Translations under genes and position numbers: made by a program
Assembly (NCBI RefSeq): GCF_003122215.1
Contig: NZ_QEYD01000016.1
Span: 1 to 64,000, forward strand
Direction: 5' to 3'
Length of the DNA stretch: 64,000 nucleotides
Source: Pararhodobacter marinus
Lineage (GTDB): Bacteria; Pseudomonadota; Alphaproteobacteria; Rhodobacterales; Rhodobacteraceae
The notes under the pieces: generated by a model
Seen by the model: the letters and a program-made list of their open reading frames with translations, nothing else
Told to the model about the DNA's origin: nothing
The model's database searches: none
In this document: positions 36,093 through 45,476 of the stretch, in pieces
How the letters are laid out: each line of letters starts with the position of its first letter
Numbering within the stretch: position 1 is the stretch's first letter

Positions 36093-37031
36093 TCAGAACA
36101 TCTGTACGACATAGGCCACATAGGCCGCGATCAGCAGAACGCCAGCGATCCGCCCAATGCTGCGCCCGGTCACGACGAAAATTCCCAACAGCGCGGACGA
36201 GGCCAGCATCACCCACAGATCCACCCGCAGCATGGTTTCGGGCACCGGCATATCGCCGAAGAACGAGGCAATGCCGATGATCGCCAGAAGGTTGAAGATG
36301 TTCGAGCCGATCACATTGCCCATCGCCACCCCCGCCTCGCGGCGGAACGCGGCGGCGACGGTCGTCGCCAGTTCCGGCAGCGAGGTGCCGATGGCCACCA
36401 GCGTCAGGCCGATCACCGCCTCGGACACGCCGAGCGCGGTGGCGACATCGGTGGCACCCGCCACCAGCAGGTTCGCGCCCACCGGCAGGCCGATGATGCC
36501 GCCCAACAGGTAGATGGCGATCTTCAGGCCCGAGATCCCCTCTTCGACGCCTTCCAGGTCGTCGGCCTCGGAGGCGCTGCGGCGATGCGCGCTGGCCCGG
36601 GCATAGCTGTGCCACAGCATCAGCCCCAGCCCCGCCAGCAACACCAGCCCGTGGATCCACGTGATCGGACCCAGGAACGCCAGCAGGATGAACAGCAGCG
36701 TCGCGCCCATCATCGTCAGAAAATCGGACATCAGCGAGCGTGCCACGGGGACGGCGGCGATGATCGCGGGGATGCCCAGCACCAGCAGGATGTTGGCGAT
36801 GTTCGAGCCCACGACATTGCCCAGCGCAAGATCGGGCACGCCGTCCAGGATGGCGTCGACCGAAACCAGCAATTCCGGTGCCGAGGTACCGAAGGCCACC
36901 ACCGTCAGGCCCACGATCAGCGCGGGCACGCCCAGCTTCAGGCTCAGGTTCACAGCGCCTTTCACAAGGAAATCGCCGGCGACGACCAACAGGGCGAGGC
37001 CGGCCACGATCATGCCGATATCAAGGATCAT
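36093..37031 (-). CDS. Calcium/sodium antiporter (YrbG family)
   Basis: A 312-residue inner-membrane cation exchanger of the CaCA superfamily. Both inverted alpha repeats are intact: VAFGTSAPELLVSV with GNVVGSNIANILLVLG in the first half, and VAIGTSLPELATT with GNVIGSNIFNLLAIIG in the second. About ten hydrophobic helices. The charged middle loop (about residues 145-170) separates the halves. Its start overlaps the stop of the zinc-ribbon gene (ATGA, 37028-37031), so translation is coupled. Confidence 0.93.
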   Translation of the reverse strand: MILDIGMIVAGLALLVVAGDFLVKGAVNLSLKLGVPALIVGLTVVAFGTSAPELLVSVDAILDGVPDLALGNVVGSNIANILLVLGIPAIIAAVPVARSLMSDFLTMMGATLLFILLAFLGPITWIHGLVLLAGLGLMLWHSYARASAHRRSASEADDLEGVEEGISGLKIAIYLLGGIIGLPVGANLLVAGATDVATALGVSEAVIGLTLVAIGTSLPELATTVAAAFRREAGVAMGNVIGSNIFNLLAIIGIASFFGDMPVPETMLRVDLWVMLASSALLGIFVVTGRSIGRIAGVLLIAAYVAYVVQMF

Positions 37032-37231
37032 TTCAGGTTTCCGCAGTCAGGACGCTCGCAGGGCTGCGAGGAGGTGCCGAGGTTCACGCGCTTGCAGGTC
37101 GGGCAGCGCAGCCGGTCCAGAGCGGCGCGCGGGCGTCCGTCACCCAGCCGGTTCTTCGGGCGCAGCGCCTTCTGGATCATCCCCATCGCCAGGATGAACA
37201 GAAGAAACAGGATGACGACGCGGATGATCAT
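37028..37231 (-). CDS. Small membrane-anchored zinc-ribbon protein
   Basis: A 67-residue protein with one N-terminal membrane helix (MIIRVVILFLLFILAMGMIQ) and a C-terminal four-Cys site (CPTCKRVNLG, then CERPDCG) that looks like a zinc ribbon. Stops in an ATGA overlap with the antiporter start and begins 13 bases after the S49 peptidase gene. Function unknown. Coupling with the antiporter and peptidase suggests an envelope role, but this is inference. Confidence 0.75.
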   Translation of the reverse strand: MIIRVVILFLLFILAMGMIQKALRPKNRLGDGRPRAALDRLRCPTCKRVNLGTSSQPCERPDCGNLK

Positions 37232-37244
37232 GCCGGATCTGCCC

Positions 37245-38054
37245 TCACAATCCCAGCCGCGCCCAGAGCGCCGCTTCCTCGATTCCGCCCAGCGCGTCCT
37301 GCGCCAGCGACAGGCCCAGGCGCGACAAAAGGCGCCGGCGCGGGCCGAAGACGCGGAACCGGGTCTTTTCGCCATAGCGCGCCTTCAGCACCGGGCTGGC
37401 ATGGCCGATGGCATCGGCCAGCCCCAGCCGCACCGCCTGATGGCCCAGCCAGAAGCGGCCGTCGAACAGGTCGGTTTCGGTGCTCAGCTTGGCGCCGCGG
37501 CGCGCTTTCACATGGTCGATGAACACGCCGTGCATCTGTTCGAGCAGGTCATTGAGCCGCGCCACGTCGTCGGGGTTTTCCGGGCGGAACGGGTCGAGCT
37601 GGCTTTTCGAGCGCCCGGCGGTATGCACGCGGCGCTCGATGCCGAGCTTGCCAATGGCCTGATCCAGCCCGAACCCCGCCGCGACGACGCCGATGGAGCC
37701 CAGGATCGAGGCCGCGTCGCAGGTGATGTCGTCGGCCGCCGAGGCGATCCAGTACCCGCCCGAGGCAGCCGCATCCTCGACAAAGGCATGGACCGGCACG
37801 CCGGTTTCCTCGCTCAGGCGGCGGATGCGGGCTCCGATCAGCGCCGATTGCACCGGCGAGCCGCCGGGCGAGTTGATCAGGAGCCCCACCGCGCGCGGCT
37901 TGCCGGTCTTGAAGGCACGTTGCAGAAGCGGAGCCGTGCTTTCGTCAGACAGCCGTCCCCGGCCCCCTGCCGCGATCATGCCCTGAAGGCGTACGAGATT
38001 GACGCGCGGCGGTCTTTGCGTCAGGCGCGCGGGCAGGGAGAGGGCGTATTTCAT
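37245..38054 (-). CDS. S49-family serine protease (signal-peptide-peptidase/SohB-like)
   Basis: A 269-residue serine protease of the SppA/SohB family. The nucleophile Ser is in VEDAAASGGYWIASAADDI and the general-base Lys in TAGRSKSQLDPFRPENPDD. VGLLINSPGGSPVQSALIGA is the conserved oxyanion/substrate loop. There is no obvious N-terminal membrane helix with the ATG at 38054 (MKYALSLPARL), so it may be peripheral or cytoplasmic. It is probably a one-domain relative of SppA. It precedes the zinc-ribbon gene by 13 bases. Confidence 0.88.
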   Translation of the reverse strand: MKYALSLPARLTQRPPRVNLVRLQGMIAAGGRGRLSDESTAPLLQRAFKTGKPRAVGLLINSPGGSPVQSALIGARIRRLSEETGVPVHAFVEDAAASGGYWIASAADDITCDAASILGSIGVVAAGFGLDQAIGKLGIERRVHTAGRSKSQLDPFRPENPDDVARLNDLLEQMHGVFIDHVKARRGAKLSTETDLFDGRFWLGHQAVRLGLADAIGHASPVLKARYGEKTRFRVFGPRRRLLSRLGLSLAQDALGGIEEAALWARLGL

Positions 38055-38141
38055 GCTCCCCGATGTAGGGGCGGGGCGCCCCCCCAGCAAGGGCTGCCGT
38101 CGCGCGGCCCGGGGAATTTTCCGCCGCGCCGGGCAGGTGGG

Positions 38142-38813
38142 TCAATCGCCCCGCCCGGTATCGTCGCCTGCATCCTTCCCCGCGCTGGCCGCTTCCTCGC
38201 GCGCGGCCTTCGCCCGCAACAACAGCCCGTAGACCCGGCGCGCATCGGTGATCCGTTCGAACCCCTTGTAGGTCGTCGTGGTCCGGGTCCGCCGGTGGCG
38301 CCCGCCCACACCGCCCGGCATGCCGGGAACGACGCCGGGGCCCGGCAGGCTGCGATGCGGCGTCGTGGTCGTGTAGCTGGAGGTTTGCCGGCGAAACCAG
38401 ACGGTGCCGGGATTGCCCTCGGCCAGCGACAGCGCGTTCATGTCCTCGAAACCGTGGCGCTCGAGCTTGCGCTTGCCGCGCAGGTCGGTGGCGATGAAGG
38501 CCGCGCGGTCGGTCAGCGTGTACCACGTGTTGCGCCGGACATGGGCCTCCCAGATCGGCGCGCCGATCATCATGTAGAGCCCGACCAGAACGAAGGGCAC
38601 GCCGAAGAGCGGGAACAGGTCGAAGCCGTCGGTCGGCGACATCCAGCGGGCGCCGGCGATCCAGAGCACGGCAAAACCGGTAAAGAAGATCGCGAAGACC
38701 AGCTTGAAGCCGAAGAAATCGCCCGGCCGCAAGCGGCCATCGGGGCGGTCCTGCCACAGGATCTGTTCCCCCTCGTCGAGGATCCCTTCCCAGCCCGCCG
38801 GAACCTTGCTCAT
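38142..38813 (-). CDS. PH-like membrane protein, paralogue 3 of 3
   Basis: A 223-residue protein with two adjacent membrane helices (about residues 35-55 and 68-88) between a cytoplasmic start (EGEQILWQDRPDGRL) and a beta-rich soluble domain with RRNTWYTLTDRAAFIATDLR. The order LW-Q-x-RP, helices, then NTxYxLTxRxA fits bacterial PH-type membrane proteins (YdbS/YdbT-like). It shares this plan and the ending GFERITDARRVYGLL with the two upstream genes (39503 and 40122). Function unknown. The gap to its neighbour is 84 bases, so the operon link is plausible but not certain. Confidence 0.75.
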   Translation of the reverse strand: MSKVPAGWEGILDEGEQILWQDRPDGRLRPGDFFGFKLVFAIFFTGFAVLWIAGARWMSPTDGFDLFPLFGVPFVLVGLYMMIGAPIWEAHVRRNTWYTLTDRAAFIATDLRGKRKLERHGFEDMNALSLAEGNPGTVWFRRQTSSYTTTTPHRSLPGPGVVPGMPGGVGGRHRRTRTTTTYKGFERITDARRVYGLLLRAKAAREEAASAGKDAGDDTGRGD

Positions 38814-38897
38814 CAATCGTCTCACTGAAATGGAACGCAAATATCGCGCGACGATGTCGCGAAGCGCGCAGGCGATCAAGCGCAAAGCGCGGCTTGC

Positions 38898-39503
38898 TCA
38901 GCCGTTCACGGCCTTGCGATGCGGCGCCATCAGCGCATAGACCGTCTCGGCCCCGTCGATGCGGCGAAAGCCGACGCGCTGATACTCGGTATGCCGGCGG
39001 ACATTCACGCCCTGGCTCGAGCGGGTCGTATAGGTGACGCTGTCTTGCGCAAACCAGACATTGCCCGGGCCCCCCCGCTTCCCCGGCTCGAGCGCGATGC
39101 CGCGCATCTCATCCATGCCGTAGCGCCTGAGCATCCGGCGCCCGAACATATCGATCGCGACGATGGCCGCGCGGTCGGTCAGCGTGTACCACGTCCCCCG
39201 CCGGATCCAGGCATCAAGCGCCAGCCGTCCCAGCGCGAAATAGAGCGCCCCCAGCCAGACCAGGCCGATGACAAGCCAGATCGCCACCGCCAGCCCGGCC
39301 TGCAGCCAGCCCGCTGACAGGGGCGGCAGGATCGACGGCGCGGCAGCAAGGAACATCGTGGTGATGCCCAGCACGAACAGGCCGATGCGCGACTGCGCCT
39401 GAGCGATGTCGCGCCAGATGATCCCGGTGCCGGGGCGTCCCTGCCACAGGATTTGTTCGCCGGGTTCGAGAAAGCCGTCCCATTCGGGGGAAGAGTTCGT
39501 CAT
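38898..39503 (-). CDS. PH-like membrane protein, paralogue 2 of 3
   Basis: A 201-residue protein with the same plan as its two neighbours: LEPGEQILWQGRPGTGII at the start, two or three membrane helices (about residues 40-60 and 70-95), then RRGTWYTLTDRAAIVAIDMF and the ending GFRRIDGAETVYALM. The ATG at 39503 (MTNSSPEWDGFLEPG) is the natural start; a longer open frame upstream is a shadow. It follows paralogue 1 by 52 bases. Confidence 0.75.
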   Translation of the reverse strand: MTNSSPEWDGFLEPGEQILWQGRPGTGIIWRDIAQAQSRIGLFVLGITTMFLAAAPSILPPLSAGWLQAGLAVAIWLVIGLVWLGALYFALGRLALDAWIRRGTWYTLTDRAAIVAIDMFGRRMLRRYGMDEMRGIALEPGKRGGPGNVWFAQDSVTYTTRSSQGVNVRRHTEYQRVGFRRIDGAETVYALMAPHRKAVNG

Positions 39504-39555
39504 GTCTGCCTGCTTCGGGATCGGGCATCCATGTTCGCGCGCGGTCGCGCGTCGA

Positions 39556-40122
39556 TCAAGTCCGCTCGGCGACGAGGCCGCGCTTGATCGCCAGAAGATG
39601 ATCGTGGACCGTCCTGGCCGCGTCGCCGATCCGCTCGAAACCGATATCGACATCGTGGCTGCGCCCGCCGCTGCGCACCCGTGCGCGGGCGAAGGTGACG
39701 CCGTTCCAAGCGGTGCCGATGGGCGAGTCCGCCGAGATCGGGTAGCTTTGCACCGTGACCCGCCCCGTGCGGTCGGATCGCGCGATGATGGCGCGGCGGG
39801 TGGTCAGCGCGTAGCGCGTGTTGCGCCGGCGCCGTGCGTCGCGCAGATGCAGCCAGGGCCCCAGGAAGAACGCCACCAGCCCGAAGAACACCACGCCGGG
39901 CAACACCGCCATCGCGGCAAGCTGTGGCAGCAGCAGGACGAACATCCCCACAAGGATCAGCATGCCGAAGCCGAAGCCCAGCGCCACAACCGCCTCGATC
40001 GCGTGACGCCAGACGAAGACCAGCCGCCCGTCGGGGCGGCCCTGCCATAACAGCGTCTCGCCCGGTTCCAGCCGGGACTGCCAGCCCGCCTGGTCATCGG
40101 TCCCGGCGGCCGCGCCCGTCAT
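39556..40122 (-). CDS. PH-like membrane protein, paralogue 1 of 3
   Basis: A 188-residue protein with [18 protein letters not shown], two membrane helices (about residues 43-63 and 68-90), then [20 protein letters not shown] and [18 protein letters not shown]. It overlaps the pyrB stop by four bases (ATGA, 40119-40122), so it is translationally coupled to pyrB. It is the shortest of the three tandem paralogues and lacks the disordered insert of paralogue 3. Function unknown. Confidence 0.78.
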   Translation of the reverse strand: MTGAAAGTDDQAGWQSRLEPGETLLWQGRPDGRLVFVWRHAIEAVVALGFGFGMLILVGMFVLLLPQLAAMAVLPGVVFFGLVAFFLGPWLHLRDARRRRNTRYALTTRRAIIARSDRTGRVTVQSYPISADSPIGTAWNGVTFARARVRSGGRSHDVDIGFERIGDAARTVHDHLLAIKRGLVAERT

Positions 40123-41060
40123 GCGGCGCGCGCGGCACGCAGGTTGCGCGCCAGCAGATCCATCGCCGCCATCCGCACGGCCACGCCCATCTCGACCTGT
40201 TCCTGGATGACCGAGCGGTTGATGTCGTCGGCAATCGTGCCGTCGATCTCGACGCCGCGGTTCATCGGCCCGGGATGCATGACGATGGCGTCGTCCTTGG
40301 CGAAGGCGAGCTTCTCGGCATCGAGCCCGTAGCGGTGGTAATATTCGCGCTCGGACGGGATGAAACCGCCATCCATCCGCTCTTTCTGCAGCCGCAGCAT
40401 CATCACGACATCGGCGCCTTCCAGCCCCTTCTTCATATCGTCATAGACCTCGCAGCCGAATTCCGCGACGCCCGTGGGCATCAGCGTGGGCGGGCCGATC
40501 AGCCGCACGCGGTTTTCCATCTTGCCCAGAAGGATCAGGTTCGAGCGCGCCACGCGGCTATGGGCGATATCGCCGCAGATGGCGATGGTCAGCCGGTGCA
40601 GGCGGCCCTTCTTGCGCCGGATCGTCAGCGCGTCGAGCAGCGCCTGCGTCGGGTGTTCGTGCCGCCCGTCGCCCGCGTTCAGCACCGCGCAATTCACTTT
40701 CTGCGCCAGCAGGTCGACCGCGCCCGAATGCGGGTGACGCACGACCAGCAGGTCGGGATGCATGGCGTTGAGCGTCAGCGCGGTGTCGATCAGCGTCTCG
40801 CCCTTCTTCACCGACGAGGTCTGCATCGACATGTTCATCACATCCGCCCCCAGCCGCTTGCCGGCCAGTTCGAACGAGGCCTGCGTGCGGGTCGAATTCT
40901 CGAAGAACATGTTGATCTGGGTGAGCCCGCGCAGCGCATCGGAATGCTTGTCGCCCGAGCGGTTCTGTTCGACATAGGTCTCGGCTAGATCGAGGATCGT
41001 GGTGATTTCCGCCGGGTGCAGCGGCTCGATCCCGAGAAGATGGCGGTGCGTATAGGTCAT
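40119..41060 (-). CDS. pyrB: Aspartate carbamoyltransferase catalytic subunit
   Basis: A 313-residue pyrimidine-pathway enzyme that joins carbamoyl phosphate to aspartate. Active-site blocks: [20 protein letters not shown] (the STRT carbamoyl-phosphate loop), [15 protein letters not shown], and [22 protein letters not shown] 41060 ([10 protein letters not shown]) has GAGG upstream; the longer frame is a shadow. pyrC, often next in this region, is not found here. The gene lies 152 bases after the thioredoxin gene stop and is separated by a hairpin element. Confidence 0.96.
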   Translation of the reverse strand: MTYTHRHLLGIEPLHPAEITTILDLAETYVEQNRSGDKHSDALRGLTQINMFFENSTRTQASFELAGKRLGADVMNMSMQTSSVKKGETLIDTALTLNAMHPDLLVVRHPHSGAVDLLAQKVNCAVLNAGDGRHEHPTQALLDALTIRRKKGRLHRLTIAICGDIAHSRVARSNLILLGKMENRVRLIGPPTLMPTGVAEFGCEVYDDMKKGLEGADVVMMLRLQKERMDGGFIPSEREYYHRYGLDAEKLAFAKDDAIVMHPGPMNRGVEIDGTIADDINRSVIQEQVEMGVAVRMAAMDLLARNLRAARAA

Positions 41061-41140
41061 GGGGCCTCGCTGATCGGTACCGGGGCGGACTGATCGCGGT
41101 ATAGGAACCGCCGCGCGACGGGGCAAGAGGGCACCAGGGA

Positions 41141-41202
41141 GGGGGGCGCGCCCCCCTCGCGCTGACGCGCTCACCCCCCGGGATATTTGTGGAACAAAGA
41201 CG
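41141..41202 (+). repeat. Recurrent intergenic element, copy b
   Basis: GGGGGGCGCGCCCCCC (41141-41156), then CGCGCTGACGCGC as a second inverted repeat, then TCACCCCCCGGGATATTTGT followed by GGAACAAAGACG. It sits between the thioredoxin gene (minus, ending 41213) and pyrB (minus, starting 41060), so in this copy the flanking genes both read against the element. The hairpin works in either direction and may end the thioredoxin transcript. Confidence 0.75.
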
Positions 41203-41212
41203 GGCGCGGCTG

Positions 41213-41614
41213 TCAGGCGGTCAGCGCCAGGTCGAACAGCGCCTGAATGTCCGAGACCGAGGTGCCCGCGATGGTGCGGCCCAGCTCCTGCTCGCCTTTG
41301 AGCGCGATGATGGTCGAGCGGCGCGGCACGTTGAAGCGGCGCGAGAGCTCGCCGTCGCCGTACTCGTCCCAGTCGACATGGATCAGCGTGAGGTTCCGGT
41401 CATAGGCCGGGTTCTGCGCGCGAAGCTCCTCCATCACGCGCTGCTGGCGCGCGCAGGTCGAACACCACGTCGCGTAGAAATCGAGGATGATCCGGTCGCC
41501 GCGCGCCATCGCCTCTTCGGCCAGGCCGGGCGTGTAGGCGACGAATTGCGCGCGCGCGGCCATCGGCATCAGCGAGACGGCGGCGGTGAGGGCCAGGAAA
41601 TCGCGTCGTTGCAT
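41213..41614 (-). CDS. Tat-exported thioredoxin-like protein
   Basis: A 133-residue periplasmic thioredoxin-fold protein. The start [20 protein letters not shown] has a twin-arginine motif (RRDFL) with a cleavage site near ARA. The active site [18 protein letters not shown] is a CxxC pair. It lies 19 bases after the CcdA-type gene on the same strand, so it is likely to receive electrons from that transporter. The final target is unknown; cytochrome c maturation or metal-enzyme protection are options. Confidence 0.9.
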   Translation of the reverse strand: MQRRDFLALTAAVSLMPMAARAQFVAYTPGLAEEAMARGDRIILDFYATWCSTCARQQRVMEELRAQNPAYDRNLTLIHVDWDEYGDGELSRRFNVPRRSTIIALKGEQELGRTIAGTSVSDIQALFDLALTA

Positions 41615-41633
41615 GGGGGGCTCCTTTCGGGGG

Positions 41634-42347
41634 TCAGATCAGGATGGAGAGGTCGTTGAACCAGTCGGGCAGCGTCTCAATCGCCCAGAATTCGAGCCGT
41701 TTGTGCAGGCCGAACCAGAGCGCGGTGCCGATGAGAACGAAGCTGACGCCGATCACCGGTTTGGCGCGGGCCGAGAGGCGGCGCAGCAGGGCGGCGCGGC
41801 GGGCGAGCGCCTCGCGCGCGCCATAGGCCAGCGCCAGCATGATGCTGGACACGCCCGCCGCGAAGGCCAGCATGATCGCCCCGGCCAGGACAAGATCGTC
41901 GCCCGTCGAGGCCAGCGCGATGGCGCCGCCCAGCGTCGGGCCGATACAGGGCGACCAGACCGCGCCCAGAAGCGCGCCGCCCAGCGCCATCTGCCAGGGG
42001 CGCGCGCGGTCGAGCCGGGCGAATCCCGCATCGGCGCGCGCGGCAAGGCCCGTGGTGGCCGTGGCGAAGCGGGCATTGAAGGCGGGCACCAGCAGAACCA
42101 GCCCGAAGCCGATCATCGCCAGCGCGGCGGCCCCCTCGACGCTTTCGGGGCGCAGGCCCAGCGCGGGGCCGAGCCGGGCGAGCGCGAGGCCAAGCAGGAC
42201 GAAACTGGCCGACATGCCGGCCATCAGGAAAAGCGGGCCGCGCCGGTCCCCGGCGCTGGCCGTGGCCAGCACGATCGGCAGCACCGGCAGGACGCAGGGA
42301 TTGAGCAGCGTCAGCAGGCCTGCGAGATAGCCGAAAAGAATGTCCAT
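41634..42347 (-). CDS. CcdA-type thiol-disulfide membrane transporter
   Basis: A 237-residue membrane protein with six predicted helices. The two internal repeats carry the redox Cys: LLNPCVLPVLPIVLA in the first half and LGAVWSPCIGPTLGGAIALA in the second. This family moves electrons from cytoplasmic thioredoxin to periplasmic thioredoxin-like partners. The immediate partner is the Tat-exported thioredoxin 19 bases downstream. Length is typical for the short (CcdA, not full DsbD) form. Confidence 0.93.
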   Translation of the reverse strand: MDILFGYLAGLLTLLNPCVLPVLPIVLATASAGDRRGPLFLMAGMSASFVLLGLALARLGPALGLRPESVEGAAALAMIGFGLVLLVPAFNARFATATTGLAARADAGFARLDRARPWQMALGGALLGAVWSPCIGPTLGGAIALASTGDDLVLAGAIMLAFAAGVSSIMLALAYGAREALARRAALLRRLSARAKPVIGVSFVLIGTALWFGLHKRLEFWAIETLPDWFNDLSILI

Positions 42348-42437
42348 CGGGGCTCCGAAGGGAAAGGCTTTCCCTGCGATACGAAACCGGGGCGCGGTTC
42401 GTTGCCGGGCGGCGATGACAAATCCGTGAACGGGGGG

Positions 42438-43607
42438 TCACAGCGCCTTCTGGCGCGACGCCGCCAGTGCGCCCAGCAGCAACAGCGCGGCAGCGGCCAG
42501 CAGGCTGGGGCCGATGCTGCCCGTCCGGTCGCCCAGCCAGCCTGCGGCATAGGGGCCCAGCGTCTGGGCCACCGCGAAGACCACGGTGAACAGGCTGATC
42601 GCGCTGCCCCAGCTTTCGGGCGGCAGGTTCTGGCGCGTGAAGCTGGTGATCGCGGGCGGCGCCATGAACACGCTCAGCCCGAAGACCGCCGCCGAGACCA
42701 CGAGCCCCGCCGGTCCCGCCCAAAGGACCGGCAGCGCCGATCCCGCCGCGATGGCGCACAGCACCAGCGCCAGCGGGCGCCCCGAGGCATGGCGCGCGAA
42801 GACCCCGCGCCACAGAAGCGGCGACACGGTGATGCAGCCGCCCAGCAGCACCCAGACAAGCGCCACCTGCAGGGTGCCCGCCGCCTGTTCGCGCATCCAG
42901 GACGACAGGAAGGTGAGATAGACGATATAGCCCAGCCCGAACCCGGCATAGCCCAGGAACTGCGCGCTCATGGCCCTCAGCGGCAGGGGCGGGGCGTCGG
43001 CGCTGCGCCGGGGCACGGCGGGGGCCCGCCACGCCGCCCACAGGCCCAGCGGCAGGCAGGCAAGGCTCAAGCCCCCCACGATCAGCCATGCCCAGGGCCA
43101 GGCGGCGTCGCCCCAGCCGCTCAGCATCGCGGGCAGCGTGGCGCCGCACAGAACGATGGCCGAACCGCCGCCCGAGCCGAACAGGATGCCGATCCCCAGC
43201 GCATTGCGGCGCGGATCCCCGGCCCAGAGCCGCGCGGCCAGCGCGCCGGCGGTCGAAAAGGACAGCGCGCCGAACAGCCCGGTCAGGAAACGCCACAGGC
43301 TCTGCCACCACAGCGCGGGCACAAGCCCCGTCGCCACCAGCGACAAGGCCGTGACCGCCAGGCCGATGGCGAACAAACGCGCCGGGGCCAGGCGGCGCAG
43401 CGCCAGCATCGTGCCCACCGCCCCGGCGATGTAACCCAGCGCATTCGCGGTGTTGAGCCAGCCCGCCTGCGCATAGCTCCAGTCCAGATCGGCGCGCATC
43501 GCGGGCAGGATCAGGCCATAGGCAAAGCGGCCGAAGCCATTCGTGACCAGAACGCCCAGCGACAGGCCGGTCAGAACCAGCCAGGGATTGGCCTCGGGGC
43601 GCGACAT
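42438..43607 (-). CDS. MFS transporter, YbfB/YjiJ-like
   Basis: A 389-residue membrane protein with about 12 hydrophobic helices. The start SLGVLVTNGFGRFAYGLILP and the second-helix motif NTANALGYIAGA are typical of the YbfB/YjiJ branch of the major facilitator superfamily. CGGAGGATCCCCG precedes the ATG at 43607. The substrate is unknown. The 3' end lies 90 bases before the CcdA-type gene on the same strand. Confidence 0.87.
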   Translation of the reverse strand: MSRPEANPWLVLTGLSLGVLVTNGFGRFAYGLILPAMRADLDWSYAQAGWLNTANALGYIAGAVGTMLALRRLAPARLFAIGLAVTALSLVATGLVPALWWQSLWRFLTGLFGALSFSTAGALAARLWAGDPRRNALGIGILFGSGGGSAIVLCGATLPAMLSGWGDAAWPWAWLIVGGLSLACLPLGLWAAWRAPAVPRRSADAPPLPLRAMSAQFLGYAGFGLGYIVYLTFLSSWMREQAAGTLQVALVWVLLGGCITVSPLLWRGVFARHASGRPLALVLCAIAAGSALPVLWAGPAGLVVSAAVFGLSVFMAPPAITSFTRQNLPPESWGSAISLFTVVFAVAQTLGPYAAGWLGDRTGSIGPSLLAAAALLLLGALAASRQKAL

Positions 43608-43774
43608 CGGGGATCCTCCGCGGTGTTTACCCGCCAGCCGGGAGTCACCCGGCGGCGGCAGAGCGGCATGGTGGCGCGCCGCCCCGGCGTCAACAACCCC
43701 GCGCGCACCCGCCCGCGCTTGCAATCACGCCACGTCACGGATAGCAGAAGTCTCGGATTCTGGAGGCCGTCGTC

Positions 43775-44836
43775 ATGCAAGACCTGCGCGAAACCTATCT
43801 TGCCCGCATCTCGGGCGCTGCCGATCAGGCGGCGCTGGAAGAGGTGCGCCTCGCCGCGCTTGGCAAGAAGGGCGAGATCAGCCTGAAGATGCGCGAGTTG
43901 GGCCAGATGTCGCCCGAAGAGCGCCAGACCGTGGGCAAGGCGCTCAACGAGCTGCGCAACGAGCTGGACAGCGCCTTCCGTGCGAAGAAGGCGGCGCTGG
44001 AAGACGCGGCGCTCGATGAGCGGCTCAAGGCCGAATGGCTGGATGTGACGCTGCCCGCCCGCCACCGCGCGCGCGGCACGATCCACCCGGTCAGCCATGT
44101 GACCGAAGAGGTCACGGCGATCTTCGCCGATATGGGCTTCCGCGTCGCCGAGGGGCCGCAGATCGAAACCGACTGGTACAATTTCGACGCGCTCAACATC
44201 GCGCCCGAACACCCCGCGCGGCAGGAACACGACACGTTCTTCATGCACCGGGCCGAGGGCGACAACCGCCCGCCGCACGTGCTGCGCACGCATACCTCGC
44301 CGGTGCAGATCCGCGCGATGCAGGAGCAGGGCGCGCCCATCCGCGTGATCGCGCCGGGCCGCGTCTACCGGATGGACATGGACCTGACGCATACGCCGAT
44401 GTTCCACCAGGTCGAGGGCATGGCCATCGGCGAGGATATCTCGATGGCCAACCTGAAATGGGTGCTCGAGGAATTCTTCACCGCCTATTTCGGCACCAAG
44501 GTGAAGACCCGCTTCCGAGCCTCGCATTTCCCCTTCACCGAGCCCTCGGCCGAGGTCGACATCCAGTGCTCGTGGGAAGGCGGACAGCTGCGCGTGGGCG
44601 AGGGGGATGGCTGGCTCGAAGTGCTGGGCTCGGGGATGATGCATCCCAAGGTGCTGCAGGCGGGCGGGATCGACCCGGACACATGGCAGGGCTTTGCCTT
44701 CGGCATGGGGATCGACCGCATGGCGATGCTGAAATACGGCATCCCCGATCTGCGCGCGTTCTTCGAAAGCGACCTGCGTTGGCTGCGCCATTACGGCTTC
44801 GGCGCGCTGGAAGCGCCGAGCGTGCACGCGGGCTGA
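43775..44836 (+). CDS. pheS: Phenylalanyl-tRNA synthetase alpha subunit
   Basis: A 353-residue class II aminoacyl-tRNA synthetase subunit that charges tRNA-Phe together with PheT. Motif 2 region [15 protein letters not shown] and motif 3 region [20 protein letters not shown] are complete. TTCTGGAGGCCGTCGTC before the ATG is a good ribosome site. A weak promoter pair (TTGCAA at 43719, TAGCAG at 43742) is possible. The beta subunit gene is not seen within the 19 kb that follow. Confidence 0.97.
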   Translation: MQDLRETYLARISGAADQAALEEVRLAALGKKGEISLKMRELGQMSPEERQTVGKALNELRNELDSAFRAKKAALEDAALDERLKAEWLDVTLPARHRARGTIHPVSHVTEEVTAIFADMGFRVAEGPQIETDWYNFDALNIAPEHPARQEHDTFFMHRAEGDNRPPHVLRTHTSPVQIRAMQEQGAPIRVIAPGRVYRMDMDLTHTPMFHQVEGMAIGEDISMANLKWVLEEFFTAYFGTKVKTRFRASHFPFTEPSAEVDIQCSWEGGQLRVGEGDGWLEVLGSGMMHPKVLQAGGIDPDTWQGFAFGMGIDRMAMLKYGIPDLRAFFESDLRWLRHYGFGALEAPSVHAG

Positions 44837-44850
44837 ACGGCGCGCCGCCG

Positions 44851-45450
44851 GTGGTCACCCCTGTCGTCTTCGATATCGGCAAGGTGCTGATCGACTTCGA
44901 CCCGGTGGCCGCTTTCGCGCCCGAACTCGGCGGGCGCGACCGGGCCGACGCATTTCTGGCGCGCATCGACTTCGCACGCCGGAACCTGCGCGGCGATGCC
45001 GGAACGCCGTTCGCCACGCTTGCGGCGGAATTGGACGATGCCGCGGACCGCGCCCTGCTGGCGCGCTATCCCGAGCTGTTTCCCCGCGCCATCGCCCGGT
45101 CCATCGAGGGCAGCTTCGCGCTGATCGAGCGACTGCGCGCGCGCGGGCATCCGGTCCACGCGATCACCAATTTCTCCGCCGAGACATGGCCCACGGCCCT
45201 GCGCCTGCATCCCCGCCTGGGCGAGGTCTTCGACGTGACGCTGGTTTCGGGGCAGCTGGGAATCGTCAAGCCCGACCGCCGGATCTTCGACCGGCTGACC
45301 GAGCGGACCGGCGCCCGGCCGGAGGCGTGCCTTTTCATCGACGACAACGCGGCGAATGTCGCCGGGGCGCGCGCGGCGGGCTGGCAGGCGCATCTGTTCA
45401 AGGGGCCTGCGCGGCTGGAGCGGGCCTTGGTAGCCGAAGGGCTTCTGTAA
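44851..45450 (+). CDS. HAD-superfamily hydrolase
   Basis: A 199-residue HAD subfamily IA-type protein that probably starts at the GTG at 44851. Motifs: VVFDIGKVLIDFDP (nucleophile Asp loop, DxG-V instead of DxDxT), ITNFS (motif II Ser/Thr), GIVKPDRRIFDRL (motif III Lys) and LFIDDNAANVAGARAAGW (motif IV). It should act as a phosphatase or dehalogenase; the substrate is unknown. It begins 14 bases after the pheS stop, so it is probably cotranscribed with pheS. Confidence 0.88.
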   Translation: MVTPVVFDIGKVLIDFDPVAAFAPELGGRDRADAFLARIDFARRNLRGDAGTPFATLAAELDDAADRALLARYPELFPRAIARSIEGSFALIERLRARGHPVHAITNFSAETWPTALRLHPRLGEVFDVTLVSGQLGIVKPDRRIFDRLTERTGARPEACLFIDDNAANVAGARAAGWQAHLFKGPARLERALVAEGLL

Positions 45451-45476
45451 GCAGGGAGCGCCTGCGGTACAGGGCA

